A stretch of 64,000 bases of DNA from Sodalis ligni (GTDB lineage Bacteria > Pseudomonadota > Gammaproteobacteria > Enterobacterales > Enterobacteriaceae): contig NZ_CP075169.1 in assembly GCF_016865525.2 (NCBI RefSeq), positions 3,906,337 through 3,970,336 on the forward strand, given 5' to 3'. This document shows, piece after piece, positions 1-14,958 of this stretch (positions are counted from its first letter, which is position 1; every line of letters begins with the position of its first letter). The translations under genes and the position numbers were made by a program. The notes under the pieces were generated by a model, which saw only the letters and a list, made by a program, of their open reading frames with translations, had not been told where the DNA came from and did no database searches.

Positions 1-703
1 TGGTGCCCAATTCACGCGCCCGCGCCGGATAGTAGTCCCGTTTCGCCGGATGCCCCGGGGCGCAGATATTATACAAATGGCCGCCCTTAGGCAGTTTAAG
101 CAACAATTCGATAGCGCTTATCACATCGGATTGATGCACCAGATTCACCCCATGGGAACCGCCGGGTAAATGGGTTTTGCCCGCCAAAAACCGGCCGGGA
201 TGGCGGCTCGGCCCCACCAGCCCCGCCAGGCGCAGAATATCCACCGAGGTATTGGGCAGGCGATGCAGCCACTGCTCCAGTTCCCTCAGGCAAATCGCCG
301 TGGGGGTCACCGGCTCCAGCGGGCTGTTCTCCCGCAGGGTGCCGACGGTATCGCCGTATACCGACGTGGAGCTGGTAAAAATAATCCGCGGCACGCCAAA
401 GGACAGCGCGCTGTCCACCACCTGCCGGACCGCCAGGAAATAGTCCTCCGGCCGCTGCGCGGTATGGCCCGCCGGCAGGGTCACGATAAGCGCTTCAACC
501 TGGAGCAGAGCGGCCATATCATCCGGCTCGGCCTGGATCTCCGGCGTCAGCAGCAGCGGATAACACTCCACGCCGCACATCCGGGCCGCATCAACCCCGT
601 CCGGGGTGGTTTTCGTTCCGGTGACGCCATAACCCTTGGCCAGTAATGACAGGGCCAGGGGCATTCCCAGCCACCCTAAACCCACAATCGCAATTTTTTT
701 CAT
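1..703 (-). CDS. yeeZ: YeeZ-like NAD(P)-binding SDR-family protein, 3' part outside window
   Basis: The minus-strand frame opens with ATG at 703 and stays open to the window edge, about 234 residues. The N-terminus MKKIAIVGLGWLGMPLA is a Rossmann dinucleotide-binding start (GxGxxG). Further on come a short-chain-dehydrogenase-like segment (IIFTSSTSVYGD) and RLAGLVGPSRHPGRFLAG. This matches the YeeZ family, which lies just upstream of the his operon in Escherichia coli and points away from it, as here. The biochemical role of YeeZ is not established; an NAD(P)-dependent oxidoreductase or epimerase is inferred from the fold. No frameshift is seen in the visible part. The yoeB-yefM pair found between yeeZ and hisL in E. 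coli is absent here; only about 150 bp separate the two genes. Confidence 0.85.
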   Translation of the reverse strand, partial: MKKIAIVGLGWLGMPLALSLLAKGYGVTGTKTTPDGVDAARMCGVECYPLLLTPEIQAEPDDMAALLQVEALIVTLPAGHTAQRPEDYFLAVRQVVDSALSFGVPRIIFTSSTSVYGDTVGTLRENSPLEPVTPTAICLRELEQWLHRLPNTSVDILRLAGLVGPSRHPGRFLAGKTHLPGGSHGVNLVHQSDVISAIELLLKLPKGGHLYNICAPGHPAKRDYYPARARELGT

Positions 704-782
704 AATCCCTCATCCGCAAGGCTCCGTTCTCACAGGATCGATAGCCTCGCTGCTAAACGTCAAGCCAATCGGCAAAAAAATG

Positions 783-811
783 TTGCACTCGGCGGCAAAT
801 ATCGTTAGGTT
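783..811 (+). promoter_or_regulatory. Primary his operon promoter
   Basis: A -35 box TTGCAC (783-788) and a -10 box TAGGTT (806-811) are separated by 17 bp and sit about 50 bp upstream of the HisL start. As I recall it, the Salmonella primary his promoter has the same layout and the same TAGGTT -10 box. Assignment is by position and motif. Confidence 0.6.
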
Positions 812-859
812 AACTATAAATGTAATACACCGTTTCATCAGCTTATTGCGAGAATATTT

Positions 860-907
860 ATGAACTGCGTTCAGTTTAGCCACCATCGCCACCATCACCC
901 TGACTAG
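860..907 (+). CDS. hisL: his operon leader peptide HisL
   Basis: This is a 15-codon ORF beginning ATG AAC TGC and ending CCT GAC TAG. The product [15 protein letters not shown] has the same frame and ending as E. coli HisL (VQF, a histidine run, then HPD). It contains five histidine codons split by one arginine, where the E. coli peptide has an uninterrupted run of seven. Ribosome stalling at these codons when charged histidyl-tRNA is scarce controls formation of the attenuator hairpin downstream (known for the family). The ORF is shorter than normal gene-calling limits. Confidence 0.93.
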   Translation: MNCVQFSHHRHHHPD

Positions 908-925
908 TCTTTCAGGCGTTTGGTG

Positions 926-996
926 CTGGAAGACAAAAATCTTCCAGTGGCGCAGAACGTAGAGAGCCCTCGGAAGATTTCTTCCGAGGGTTTTTT
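926..996 (+). terminator. his attenuator: upstream hairpin and intrinsic terminator
   Basis: Two hairpins follow hisL. The first has stem CTGGAAG (926-932) pairing with CTTCCAG (941-947). The second is a perfect 10-bp stem CCCTCGGAAG (967-976) / CTTCCGAGGG (981-990) with a 4-nt loop and a run of six T (991-996), a textbook intrinsic terminator. GGAAG and CTTCC segments recur in both hairpins, so alternative pairing is possible, as in the known enterobacterial his attenuator. It lies 40 bp before hisG. Confidence 0.9.
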
Positions 997-1035
997 GGCT
1001 CGATAATTTCAAATCTTAGGTTAGAGGACTTCATT

Positions 1036-1931
1036 TTGGACAAATCACGTTTACGGATAGCGATGCAAAAATCAGGCAGGCTCAGCACGGACTCGCAGAA
1101 ACTGCTTGAGCACTGCGGCATTAAAATCAATCTCCAGCAGCAGCGTTTGCTGGCTTTGCGGAAAACATGCCCATCGACATCATGCGCGTCCGTGACGACG
1201 ATATCCCCGGATTGGTGATGGACGGCGTGGTGGATTTGGGTATTATCGGTGAAAATGTCCTGGAAGAAGAGCTGCTCAATCGCCGCGCCCAGGGTGAAGA
1301 CCCCCGGTATTTTATACTGCGCCGCCTGGATTTCGGCGCCTGCCGTCTGTCGCTGGCGCTGCCTCTGGATGAGCCCTTCACCGGACCGCAGTGCCTGCAA
1401 GGCAAACGCATCGCCACCTCCTATCCGCACCTGCTCAAACAATATCTCGATAAACTGGGTATCAACTTCAAATCCTGCCTGCTGAACGGCTCGGTGGAAG
1501 TGGCTCCCCGCGCCGGCCTGGCGGACGCCATCTGCGATCTGGTTTCCACCGGCGCCACCCTCGAGGCCAACGGTTTACGGGAAGTAGAGGTGATTTACCG
1601 CTCCAAGGCCTGCCTCATCCAAAGCGACGTTGAGCTGCCGCCGGCCAAGCAGGCGCTGATCGACAAACTGATGATCCGCATCCAGGGGGTCATCCAGGCC
1701 CGGGAATCGAAATACATCATGCTGCATGCCCCCACTGAACGTCTTGACGATATCGTGGCCCTGCTGCCGGGCGCCGAACGCCCCACCATCCTGCCGCTGG
1801 CCGGCGATAAACAGCGGGTGGCCATGCATATGGTCAGCAGCGAAACCCTGTTCTGGGAAACGATGGAAAATCTCAAAGCCCTCGGTGCCAGCTCCATTCT
1901 GGTACTGCCCATTGAAAAAATGATGGAGTAG
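1036..1931 (+). pseudogene. hisG: ATP phosphoribosyltransferase HisG, frameshifted
   Basis: HisG catalyses the first step of histidine synthesis, joining ATP to PRPP. The likely start is TTG at 1036 ([17 protein letters not shown]), preceded at 7-8 nt by AGAGGA. The first frame covers residues 1 to about 41. The remainder, beginning [15 protein letters not shown] and ending [11 protein letters not shown], continues in a different frame. The span of 896 nt is one base short of what a full-length 299-residue HisG needs, so a single base has been lost near 1150-1160, where GCTTTGCGG would read through as GCT TTT GCG with one more T. The rest of the protein is fully conserved. Either an early pseudogene or a sequencing error is possible. 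hisD starts 4 bp after the stop. Confidence 0.9.
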
Positions 1932-1935
1932 CCTG

Positions 1936-5401
<3,466 letters not shown>

Positions 5402-5402
<1 letters not shown>

Positions 5403-5992
5403 TGAACGTCGTGATCCTGGACACCGGCTGCGCCAATCTCTTTTCCGTCACCGCCGCCGTGCGCCGCCTCGGCTATCAACCGACGGTCAGCCGCGAAACC
5501 GATACCGTCCTGCGGGCGGATAAACTCTTCCTGCCCGGCGTGGGCACCGCCCGCGCGGCGATGGAACAACTGCGGGAACGCGGCCTGATTGACCTGGTGA
5601 AATCCTGCACCCAGCCGGTATTGGGCATTTGTCTGGGTATGCAATTGTTGGGCAGCGCGAGCGAGGAAAACGGCGGCATCCGCACCCTGGACATCATCGA
5701 TACCCCGGTCGTCAAAATGACCGATTTCGGCCTGCCGCTGCCGCACATGGGCTGGAACCAGGTACAGGCCCGCAGCGACAGCCGTTTGTTCCGCGGCATC
5801 GATGACGGCAGCTATTTCTATTTTGTCCACAGCTATGCCATGCCGCTCTGTGCCGCCACCCTGGCCCAATGCAATTACGGCGAGCCGTTCAGCGCGGCGG
5901 TGGAGCAGGAAAATTTCTTCGGCGTGCAGTTCCACCCCGAGCGCTCCGGCGCCGCCGGCGCCCGTTTACTGAAAAACTTTCTGGAGATGTAA
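5402..5992 (+). CDS. hisH: Imidazole glycerol phosphate synthase, glutaminase subunit HisH
   Basis: This intact 196-residue class I glutamine amidotransferase overlaps the hisB stop by one base. The nucleophile Cys lies in [10 protein letters not shown] and the partner His/Glu in [12 protein letters not shown]. The oxyanion-region motif LFLPGVGTA is also present. It supplies ammonia from glutamine to HisF. The frame continues to KNFLEM at the usual C-terminus. hisA starts with GTG 4 nt downstream. Confidence 0.97.
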
Positions 5993-7487
<1,495 letters not shown>

Positions 7488-7494
<7 letters not shown>

Positions 7495-8105
7495 CCGAAC
7501 AACAACGCGCCCGGCTGGATTGGACCAAAACCGGTCAAATGATGCCCGCGATTATCCAGCATGCGGTCTCCGGCGAAGTCCTCATGATGGGCTATATGAA
7601 TCCGCAAGCGTTGCAGGTCACGCAAGACTCCGGCAAGGTCACCTTCTTTTCCCGCAGCAAGCAGCGCCTGTGGACCAAAGGAGAAAGCTCCGGCAACTTC
7701 CTGAACGTCGTCAGCATCCATGCCGACTGTGATAACGACACGCTCTTGATCCTGGCCAATCCCGACGGCCCCACCTGCCATACCGGCGCCGACAGCTGCT
7801 TCTCCCCCGCCGCCACCGACTGGGTTTTTCTGTACAAGCTGGAAACCCTGCTGGCGGGCAGAAAAAACGCCGATCCGCAAAGCTCCTATACCGCCCGGCT
7901 CTATGCCAGCGGCACCAAGCGCATCGCCCAGAAGGTGGGGGAAGAAGGCGTAGAAACGGCCCTGGCGGCCACGGTCCATGACCGGGAGGAATTAACCAAC
8001 GAAGCCGCCGACCTGGTCTATCACCTGCTGGTTTTACTGCAGGATCAGGATCTGAACCTCAGCCGGGTGATTGGCCGTTTGCGTGAGCGGCATAACAAGC
8101 CATAA
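7488..8105 (+). CDS. hisI: Bifunctional phosphoribosyl-AMP cyclohydrolase / phosphoribosyl-ATP pyrophosphatase HisI
   Basis: This intact 205-residue ORF starts at ATG 7488. A longer frame reaching back into hisF is ignored because this start gives the family N-terminus [20 protein letters not shown]. The cyclohydrolase domain shows [22 protein letters not shown] and the zinc-binding DCDND / CHTG region. The pyrophosphatase domain follows with [17 protein letters not shown] and [14 protein letters not shown]. It is the last his gene and is followed by a GC-rich hairpin. Confidence 0.97.
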
Positions 8106-8112
8106 AAATCCC

Positions 8113-8135
8113 GCTGCCGAACCCGTGTCGGCAGC
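8113..8135 (+). terminator. Hairpin downstream of hisI
   Basis: A perfect 8-bp stem GCTGCCGA (8113-8120) / TCGGCAGC (8128-8135) with a 7-nt loop starts 8 bp after the hisI stop. It is followed by GATCCTTTGCCC rather than a clean T run, so termination may be weak or factor-assisted. Confidence 0.55.
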
Positions 8136-8475
8136 GATCCTTTGCCCATCTTCCCTTTTCACCGGCGACGGCACTTAAAAGGAAACTCTCCTTGCCGGTT
8201 TGTCAGTACGCTACAATTTTTCCCAACCAAGCGTTCCATGGCTAAACGCCCTCAATTATTATAAAATATTAGCACCCAATCCTAATAATCGGCTAAGGTG
8301 GTAATCTTCTAGAAAAACATATTTACACATATTATAAATAAACGAGAATAGTAAACACATCTCATATCAACTGCGTTTTCTTATATACCCAACCTTGAAA
8401 TCAGGATACGTTCTTAGAGGCCACTACGAGCTCTTTACGAACACTTTTCGTTATAAATATCTAGAGAGGAATTAA
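8136..8475. other. Spacer between his operon and ankyrin gene, no gene seen
   Basis: Base composition drops sharply from the GC-rich his operon to AT-rich sequence within about 150 bp. No ORF resembles a known protein. In E. coli the genes between hisI and gnd are wzz and ugd; neither is recognisable here. GAGAGGAATTAA just before 8476 provides a ribosome binding site (GAGAGGA) for the ankyrin gene. Confidence 0.6.
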
Positions 8476-11448
8476 ATGAATACGACATTGCAGCCATACC
8501 TACAGCCTGAGTTGGCTAATTTGTCTAAGACTATGTCATTACCCTCGAAGGGCAATAATCTTGCCAATTATACTGCACAACTAGACTTAATAACCAATAG
8601 GGTTTTACCCATGCTGGCTAAGGCTGAAGAGCGCTATGGTAATAACTCAACCAAAATAATAAATTTAAAGAAAACCATTATTGCACGATTTAAAAAACAA
8701 GAGCGAAAATATCACGGCAGAACATCGCAATGCGTATATTCATCGAAAACAAGCAATACTCAGTTGCCTGCCTCAGATGGGAAAAGCAAATGGTGTTATT
8801 GCAAATAATCGTGTGTTTGACAATAAACGTTTATATGAAGCAAGGATTAACAGCAGCGACATTAACGCACAAAATCAACATGGAATAACACGTTTGATGG
8901 TGGCTTCAGCCACTACGTACAGCCTAGAGTATGTTATAAATTTATTAAATAATGGCACAAAAATAGACCTGCAAGATCAAGAAGGAAACACGGCATTGAT
9001 CTGGGCCATTAAGAGTCTTGCATTGGTTGGCCAGCAATATAGAAAAAAACTACGCTACCTAAAAAAATGGAAAAGCGCGTCAGAACTATGGATTAACGCC
9101 GCTATGTCAACGGATCGCGCCCGCGAGAATCCATCAGAACGCAGAGAAAAAAAATTAAAATCGGCAAGGGATAAAACATTCGAAGAGGTGAAAATAAACA
9201 TCGATCTCTTTCCCACGCAACGCAAAGATAAAGCAATATTACAGATAATCCACACCTTGATTGGCCACGGCGCCAGTGTCACCCTAACAGGCACCGGCAG
9301 CTTTAGTGCAGTGATGCTCGCGGTGATAAGCAATGAATTAACACTCTTGGAAAAGCTGCTAAAAAACAAAGCCAATGCTGACCTGCAAAATAACGCGGGT
9401 GAAACGGCTCTTCATCTGGCGGTAAAATACAATACCTGCTGGAGAATAGTTGAATTGCTTTTGCTTTACGCCACTGATATCAATAAAAAAGATAAGAAGG
9501 GTCAAACGCCGTTTATGCTGGCGGTACAGCGAGGGAAATGGGATATCATCGCTATCATGCTGGCCAAAGGCGTTGATTTAACAGAAACCGATACTCTGGG
9601 CTGGACGGTTTTGATGCACGCCGTAAATTGCGGTGAGCTAAAATGGTCGACTATTTGTTGAAAAGAGGCGCTGACGTCAATTTTGTGAATGCCGATAATA
9701 TAACAGCACTCCTCATTGCTGAGGAAAATAAAGATAACAACATCACTGAATTGCTGAACACACACCTATCTGACTTATCATCTCGAACACCACAGCAAGC
9801 AACGCTAACGACGCAAAGCATTCTGCCAACGCTTACTCCCGTAAGGAATTCAGATGATAATAAAAGAAGAAAACGGACAGAGGATCATATAGCGCCGACG
9901 TTTCAACATAACGTCAGGCGTAAAAAAAAGCATAACGCAAATAAAAGGCATGCCCCTGAAGAGAAAAAAAGTAATTCCCATGAAAGTATTGTTTGGCATG
10001 ATATTATCAAAAACCATATTAGAAAACTTACCGCCAGCAATAATAAAGTTAAAAATCCTTTCATTGACCAGACACGTCAGGCATGCCTGCAAACGGTAAA
10101 TGGCGCAAAAAACATCGCGGTAAGCGCTATTGAATTGGAAAAACTACATCAATTTTGTGCTGAAATTGGGAATAGCAGCAATGCCCAAAACCATGATGGC
10201 ATTAGCGATTTAATGATGCAGGCAGCCACCAGCTACTCTAATGCTGGTTTTGTTAATCCTATGATAAGAAATGATGGCGCCGACGTAAACCTTCGGGATA
10301 AGGAAAACAATACCGCATTAATGTGGGCCGTTAAATCGTTTCTTGAGATGAATGAAGAAAAAGAAAGAAATAAACATCAGCTGCAAAAATTGACGTTGGG
10401 AAAAGTCAATCATAAAGATTATTATCTCCGCTTTCGTCCAGAAGAAGAACAGCCACAAGAATTGCGTTGCGATGACATCATTTGTGACGAAACAGCCTGT
10501 GAAGAGGATATTTTCGATGTTGCCAAGCCTAAAAGATTATTTGGCAAAGCCAAAATAGCAGCGAATAATGCCCTATTAAATATCATTGATAAAAGTTTTA
10601 AATTAGATAATTTACATTGTACCGACATGTCATGTGAGGAGAGCTATATGGCTGTGCTGAATAGCGATACGTCCGAATACCGCAACACTCCATGTGACGA
10701 AACGGGTCCAAGCGACGACCCGCTGCATGAGATTAATTGCCATCTTGCCGTTAAAAAAGAAATCATAAGAAGCCTGCTAGACAACGGCGCGGACAGCGAT
10801 TTAACGGGCACAGAGGGTTTTAGTCCGCTGATGATGACCGTTATTAAAAACGATTTATCAACGTTTATGCAGCTGATCGCAAGGGGCGCAAATAGCGAGC
10901 TAACCAATGACGCCGGGGAAACCGCTTTGCACTTGGCCATCAAATACTCTACCAACCAGAACATCATCAACTTGCTTATAGTCTTAACTAAAAATATAAA
11001 TGTTAAAGATAGCAACAATCAAACCCCCTTTATGATTGCCTCCTTTCGCGGGAAACTGGATGTCATGGAATTACTGATACAAAAAGGCACCGATATCAAT
11101 CAAGCGGATCATCAAGGCTGGACGGCGTTAATGCATGGGGTAAATTGTAACAACGAAAAGATCGTGAAATATCTCATTGATAAAGGAGCCGAAGTTAACT
11201 TACCTACCTCATGTTCGAAAAGCGCTCTCATGATTGCATTGGAAAAAAGAAACAAAAATATGGCACAATTACTTTTCGTCGCCGGGGCGAACATAAAGGC
11301 GAAGGAAAGAGACTATTTTGAGTCTTTAACGATAAAAAGTATTCATAAAGGGAGCGCTGCTTTAGACTCAGAGACATCGAAAGAAAACAAAGATCAATCT
11401 ACCGGTCAAACATTCACTGCAGACCACAATCAAACCATGACTGACTAA
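8476..11448 (+). pseudogene. Large ankyrin-repeat protein, internally duplicated, frameshifted
   Basis: The ORF opens at ATG 8476 (GAGAGGA 6-7 nt upstream). Residues 1-70 are predicted helical. After a shift around 8700 the ankyrin region runs in a second frame to about 9640, where one lost A in CTAAAATGG returns it to the first frame up to 11448. The total is ~990 residues. Ankyrin signatures are clear: GNTALIWAIKSL, GETALHLAVKYN, GQTPFMLAVQRGKWDI, GWTVLMHAVNCGE. The second half repeats the same series (NTALMWAVKSF, GETALHLAIKYS, NQTPFMIASFRGKLDV, GWTALMHGVNCNNE), so the gene is a tandem duplication of a ~1.1-1.3 kb unit separated by a lysine-rich linker near 9850-10050. No signal peptide or membrane segment is seen. 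Ankyrin proteins in host-associated bacteria are often secreted effectors; that is only inference here. Confidence 0.85.
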
Positions 11449-11538
11449 AAAACGATTTCCCAAGGTGATCTTAGACGTGAACAAGCGACGCTAGGACAAC
11501 TTTTTTGCACCCCACATCCTCAACTAAGAAAAACAATC

Positions 11539-11690
11539 ATGCATCTGTCATTGCCAACATATGTTCAGCCTGCGTTGGCTAATGCTACTCAGCCGATAGT
11601 GGCTGATGGCAATAATTTTGCTTAGTACTCAATCAATCATGTTAGGTCTCAATATCGCATGGATAATTCCTTGTCCGGCAGGATCTAATG
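11539..11690 (+). pseudogene. Remnant of a further ankyrin-gene copy (N-terminus only)
   Basis: ATG 11539 begins MHLSLPTYVQPALAN...GNNFA, then a stop at 11623-11625. It mirrors the start of the 8476 gene (LQPYLQPELAN...GNNLANY). DNA identity is high over CAGCCTG-GTTGGCTAAT and GGCAATAAT-TTGC. Translation beyond the stop (YSINHVRSQ) still aligns weakly with the parental YTAQLDLIT before similarity is lost. No ankyrin units follow. This is a decayed paralogue in direct tandem, 90 bp after the larger gene. Confidence 0.65.
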
Positions 11691-11704
11691 ACATGCTTAG
11701 ATTT

Positions 11705-12375
11705 TTATCGCCAACGCTTGCTGGTAACGCAGTTTAGGGCAAGATATTTCACATTCTCCGCCAGCAGTTTGATATATTCATAGCTAACCAACGGCTTGTG
11801 CTGTATGCATAATTTTGTTAATTTCAGGAAAACTTCTTCATTGTCCACTTGTGGTATATATCTAAACCCTTTTAGAATATTGCTTATGATTTCTATTTGA
11901 TATTCATATCGAAACGTGCTTCTGGTATTGAAAATTCTCGACATATTAAAATATATGTTTTGGCGGGACTTTATTAAACTGCTCCCGATAGAATTTCAAC
12001 CATAGTTCCCCGCGGCTGTATTTTCCCTAATGTAGAAATATCCCTTTGAATTTCAAGCAATACATAACGATTTATTATTTCCAGCAAATCGGTATCGCGA
12101 CCATAGACATCTTCAAAGTATTCGGACCATTGACAAGAAATCTCCACACATCGCCTGAAAAATATGCAAAAGTGGTCATTATTGATATTTACCTTCCTAA
12201 ACAGCGTTTTAAATATCATCAATTGCATGAGCGGGTCATAGTTACTCAGTTCTCCGGGTTGCCATCCTGCCCTAACAATCTTTTGATTTCCGGTTCGGTA
12301 TAATGATTTTCGAGACTGGCTAACAGGAGTTGCCCTGCTCAATACTTTTGTAAGTAATCGAACGAGTCTTATCAT
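11705..12375 (-). pseudogene. Unknown helix-rich protein, broken ORF
   Basis: Two minus-strand frames look like one decayed gene. 12375 to 11974 encodes 133 residues (ending TLGKIQPRGTMVEILSGAV) and 11944 to 11705 encodes 79 residues (FNTRSTFRYEYQIEIISN to the end). I recognise no domain. The composition (many Leu, Ile, Lys and paired Cys) suggests alpha-helical bundles. It sits between the ankyrin locus and two other decayed minus-strand ORFs of similar character. Reality as a gene is moderately supported by codon-like composition and length only. Confidence 0.35.
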
Positions 12376-13195
12376 CTGCGGCTGATTTCTCAGCCGGCAG
12401 ATTAAAGCTCACCGTTCGTTTGACGCGAGGCGGCCGTCCCGCTCCCGCTGGCGAAACATACGGAGATAACGGGGTGCTTGGTTCATCACTCTTTTGGTCT
12501 TACGTTAAAACTTTGGGTACGATTTATTATTTTTTGATGGAACATAATTACACGTAGAAGCATGCCGAGCTGGGTATGTCTTGATTTTGACAACGACGCC
12601 TTGTGCGGATAAGCATTCACTTCCGTAGGATGGAGCGCCATCAGAAGTGGACATTGCTGGGGAGACCATTCTACCTGGTCTGCAGGATAAACGTTGGTAC
12701 AACCCATACCCGCCGTCGTCTTAGGAAAAGAGGCCAACGTGTGATGATTGGAAATCGTTTTCAATTGGGTTGCACCACAAAAGCTTCAGCCACCGGCTCG
12801 GTTGTTAGATTATTTTGCGTGTGGCGACAGCATAAAAATCGGATCATTTCAAATTCCTCTGTTATAAAAAAATCATTCTCATTGTTGAACCTGATGATTA
12901 ATTATCAAATTCTTAAAGAGCTTTTATCCTCTTTTTGGAGAGAATGAAATCCACGATGACGTGATCATTTTAGTGCAGTCAATATTGGTGAATAGAAAGT
13001 TGAATTGATAATATCTAACTTATAATGAGCTAATTCTTCTTTTAAACAGTATGAGATGTTTTTTCAATTTTTGATTAAAGCGCTTTGACATGAATTTTCT
13101 TGAACATAATTCCATTAGAATGGCACCATCTTTGACAAGATTATCAGGTAAAAAATCAGGTTTTTGATAAGCCATTGAAAATATAATTTCTCACG
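12376..13195. other. Non-coding or fully decayed stretch
   Basis: Only short overlapping frames occur on both strands (largest about 90-115 codons) with no recognisable motif. AT-rich tracts increase toward 13100. I see no IS end, RNA gene or terminator here. Confidence 0.4.
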
Positions 13196-14027
13196 TCACT
13201 TGAGCATAAAAAGACGCTTCCAAAAGAGATTTAAAATATGGAAAAGCGTTGCAGGCGGTGCCTGTTGGCACAAAACCGGGAAATGCTTAAGTAATTGCCG
13301 GATAATGACATTGCAATTGACAGTAGTGAATCGAGAGACTGTCTGAAATAAGTAATCATAGACCTGTGGAAAAATTGACTTGGGTAGTGCCGGAGACAAT
13401 GTCGACTAAAATAAGCCAAGCATTTCCCCAATAATTGGAACTGCCGCTGAGTTAAATCAACGTTATCCACCGATGGGGAAAATAGACTCTTCAGCCTTTG
13501 AAAACAAAAATTTTATGATTCCTTTCCAAGTGCTGAAAATTATCCATAATAATAATGAGCTTTCGAAGTTGCTCCGGTGGACTCAATGTTGCAATAGCCC
13601 CTGGTTGAATTGCTGTGCCCAATAAAGCCTTTAACAAGGATAAATTGTATTCTGTCCATACTCCCCGGCTGATATATTCATTTTGTATATCCGCACTCTC
13701 GCTAAGATTAACTAATTTTCTCGGTACGCGCTTCATCTGCTCATTTATAAGCTTAGCGTTGTTACGCGCGATGGTATCCGCCGTCAGAGGTGAACGCTTA
13801 GCGGATGAGTGCCGCCTTGCCCGACCGGCCGTCAACGGCAGCACATATTGCCGATATATGGCGCTGCTTGCTTCTGCCTCAATTGGGGCCGGCGTATTTC
13901 GTACTCCATTGATCCTTTGCAAGGACGCTATGGGCATTGCTCCTTGGGATTTTAAGTTGTCATGGTCGAGGTTGAAAGCCAAAAACCCTGGATGTGCGGA
14001 AAGTCGATGGGTGACATTATTTTGCAT
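13196..14027 (-). pseudogene. Unknown protein, frameshifted
   Basis: The main frame runs from ATG 14027 to 13491 (178 residues). It has a basic, Ser/Arg-rich middle (AGRARRHSSAKRSPLTADT) and a helical C-terminal part (ATLSPPEQLRKLIIIMDN). Downstream frames continue with plausible amphipathic helices (NVDLTQRQFQLLGKCLAYF, then FPQVYDYLFQTVSRFTTVN), ending at 13196. This suggests one protein of about 275 residues broken by at least two shifts. No family is recognised. An unstructured N-terminus followed by helices is compatible with, but does not show, a secreted effector. Confidence 0.4.
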
Positions 14028-14138
14028 ATTATTAGTTTTATGATTATGTTAAGTTCAGCGATCGTTTGACCGCGTTGTTTTTTCAGTAACGCATACTAAC
14101 GCCCTCCTCTTTTAAAGGCATTCAATTTCAGCTTTTTA

Positions 14139-14720
14139 TTAAGCTAGCATTGAGTTCCTGGTGTTTTGCAAGATATCACGCAAATAATGACATGCTGGAC
14201 ATGAATACGAACCTTCCTTCAACAGGTCGGCAAGAAACTGAGAAAGTAAATTTTTTTCATCCGATGTTAATCTGGTGCCGTTACGGTTAATTTCAGTTGC
14301 AAGATAGAGTTGGCACGATGGCGGGAACACTTCAAATCGGGCAAGCAAGACCTTGCAAGCACCCAGCAGCTCGCTATTTTCTATATGTTTTAATCCCCGT
14401 TCGCTGAAAACGGTTTGGGCCAGCCTCTGTACCGCCGGCGGCCACTCTTATGATTTCACGCATGCGGATGAACAGCAGCTGTTGTCCCGCCATAAAGACG
14501 CTTCCACCCGTCTGCCGGTGTTGGCCGGACGGTATCTCGTCTGCGGGCGTACCGCTTTAAAATGGTTAGATTGACACAAAGAGACGTCCGGCCGATTGCC
14601 CATACAGGTAATGCTTACGCCAAAGAGCTTGGGCAATTTATTCTGATCTGCGTAAATAAGAGGTTCAATTTCTCCCGTTTCTTTGTTCTGCTGAAAACAA
14701 CTCCATGTCAAACCAAACAT
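14139..14720 (-). pseudogene. Unknown protein with in-frame stop
   Basis: From ATG 14720 (GGAGCAGGGG upstream) one frame runs 90 codons, meets TAA at about 14448-14450, and continues open to 14139. The continuation (WPPAVQRLAQTVFSERGLKH ... LLSQFLADLLKEGSYSCPACHYL) is more protein-like than chance. No domain is recognised; a CxxC pair lies near the C-terminus. It is probably a third decayed member of the minus-strand group between the ankyrin gene and gnd. Confidence 0.35.
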
Positions 14721-14871
14721 CCCCTGCTCCTGATTTTGATGAATTACATAAGTCTTGTTGCCAACAGTTTACGCAAATATTATGCTGAACTCAAAATAAG
14801 GCCTGGATTAGGGAGAAAATAATATGTTAAAAAAAACGACTAGCGAATTTTATATATTTTATAGACGAAAA

Positions 14872-14899
14872 AAAACCGGTCAGTTTCCCGATCGGTTTT
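14872..14899 (-). terminator. Intrinsic terminator downstream of gnd
   Basis: Stem AAAACCGGTC (14872-14881) pairs with GATCGGTTTT (14890-14899), 10 bp with one G-T wobble. On the minus strand it is followed by a T run (the A run at 14868-14875). It lies 60 bp after the gnd stop codon, the right place and direction. Confidence 0.75.
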
Positions 14900-14958
14900 C
14901 TCAAAAAAAACATTAATACCCGCATTCACACTCTGAGTTTAGGGCATTGGATAATATA

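Noticed and set aside
170..646. A 158-codon plus-strand frame at the left edge
   Set aside because: It is antisense to the yeeZ reading frame, which continues to the window edge and matches a known family.
12486..12764. A 92-codon minus-strand frame
   Set aside because: Overlapped by equally long frames on both strands, no domain, no ribosome site; not distinguishable from chance.
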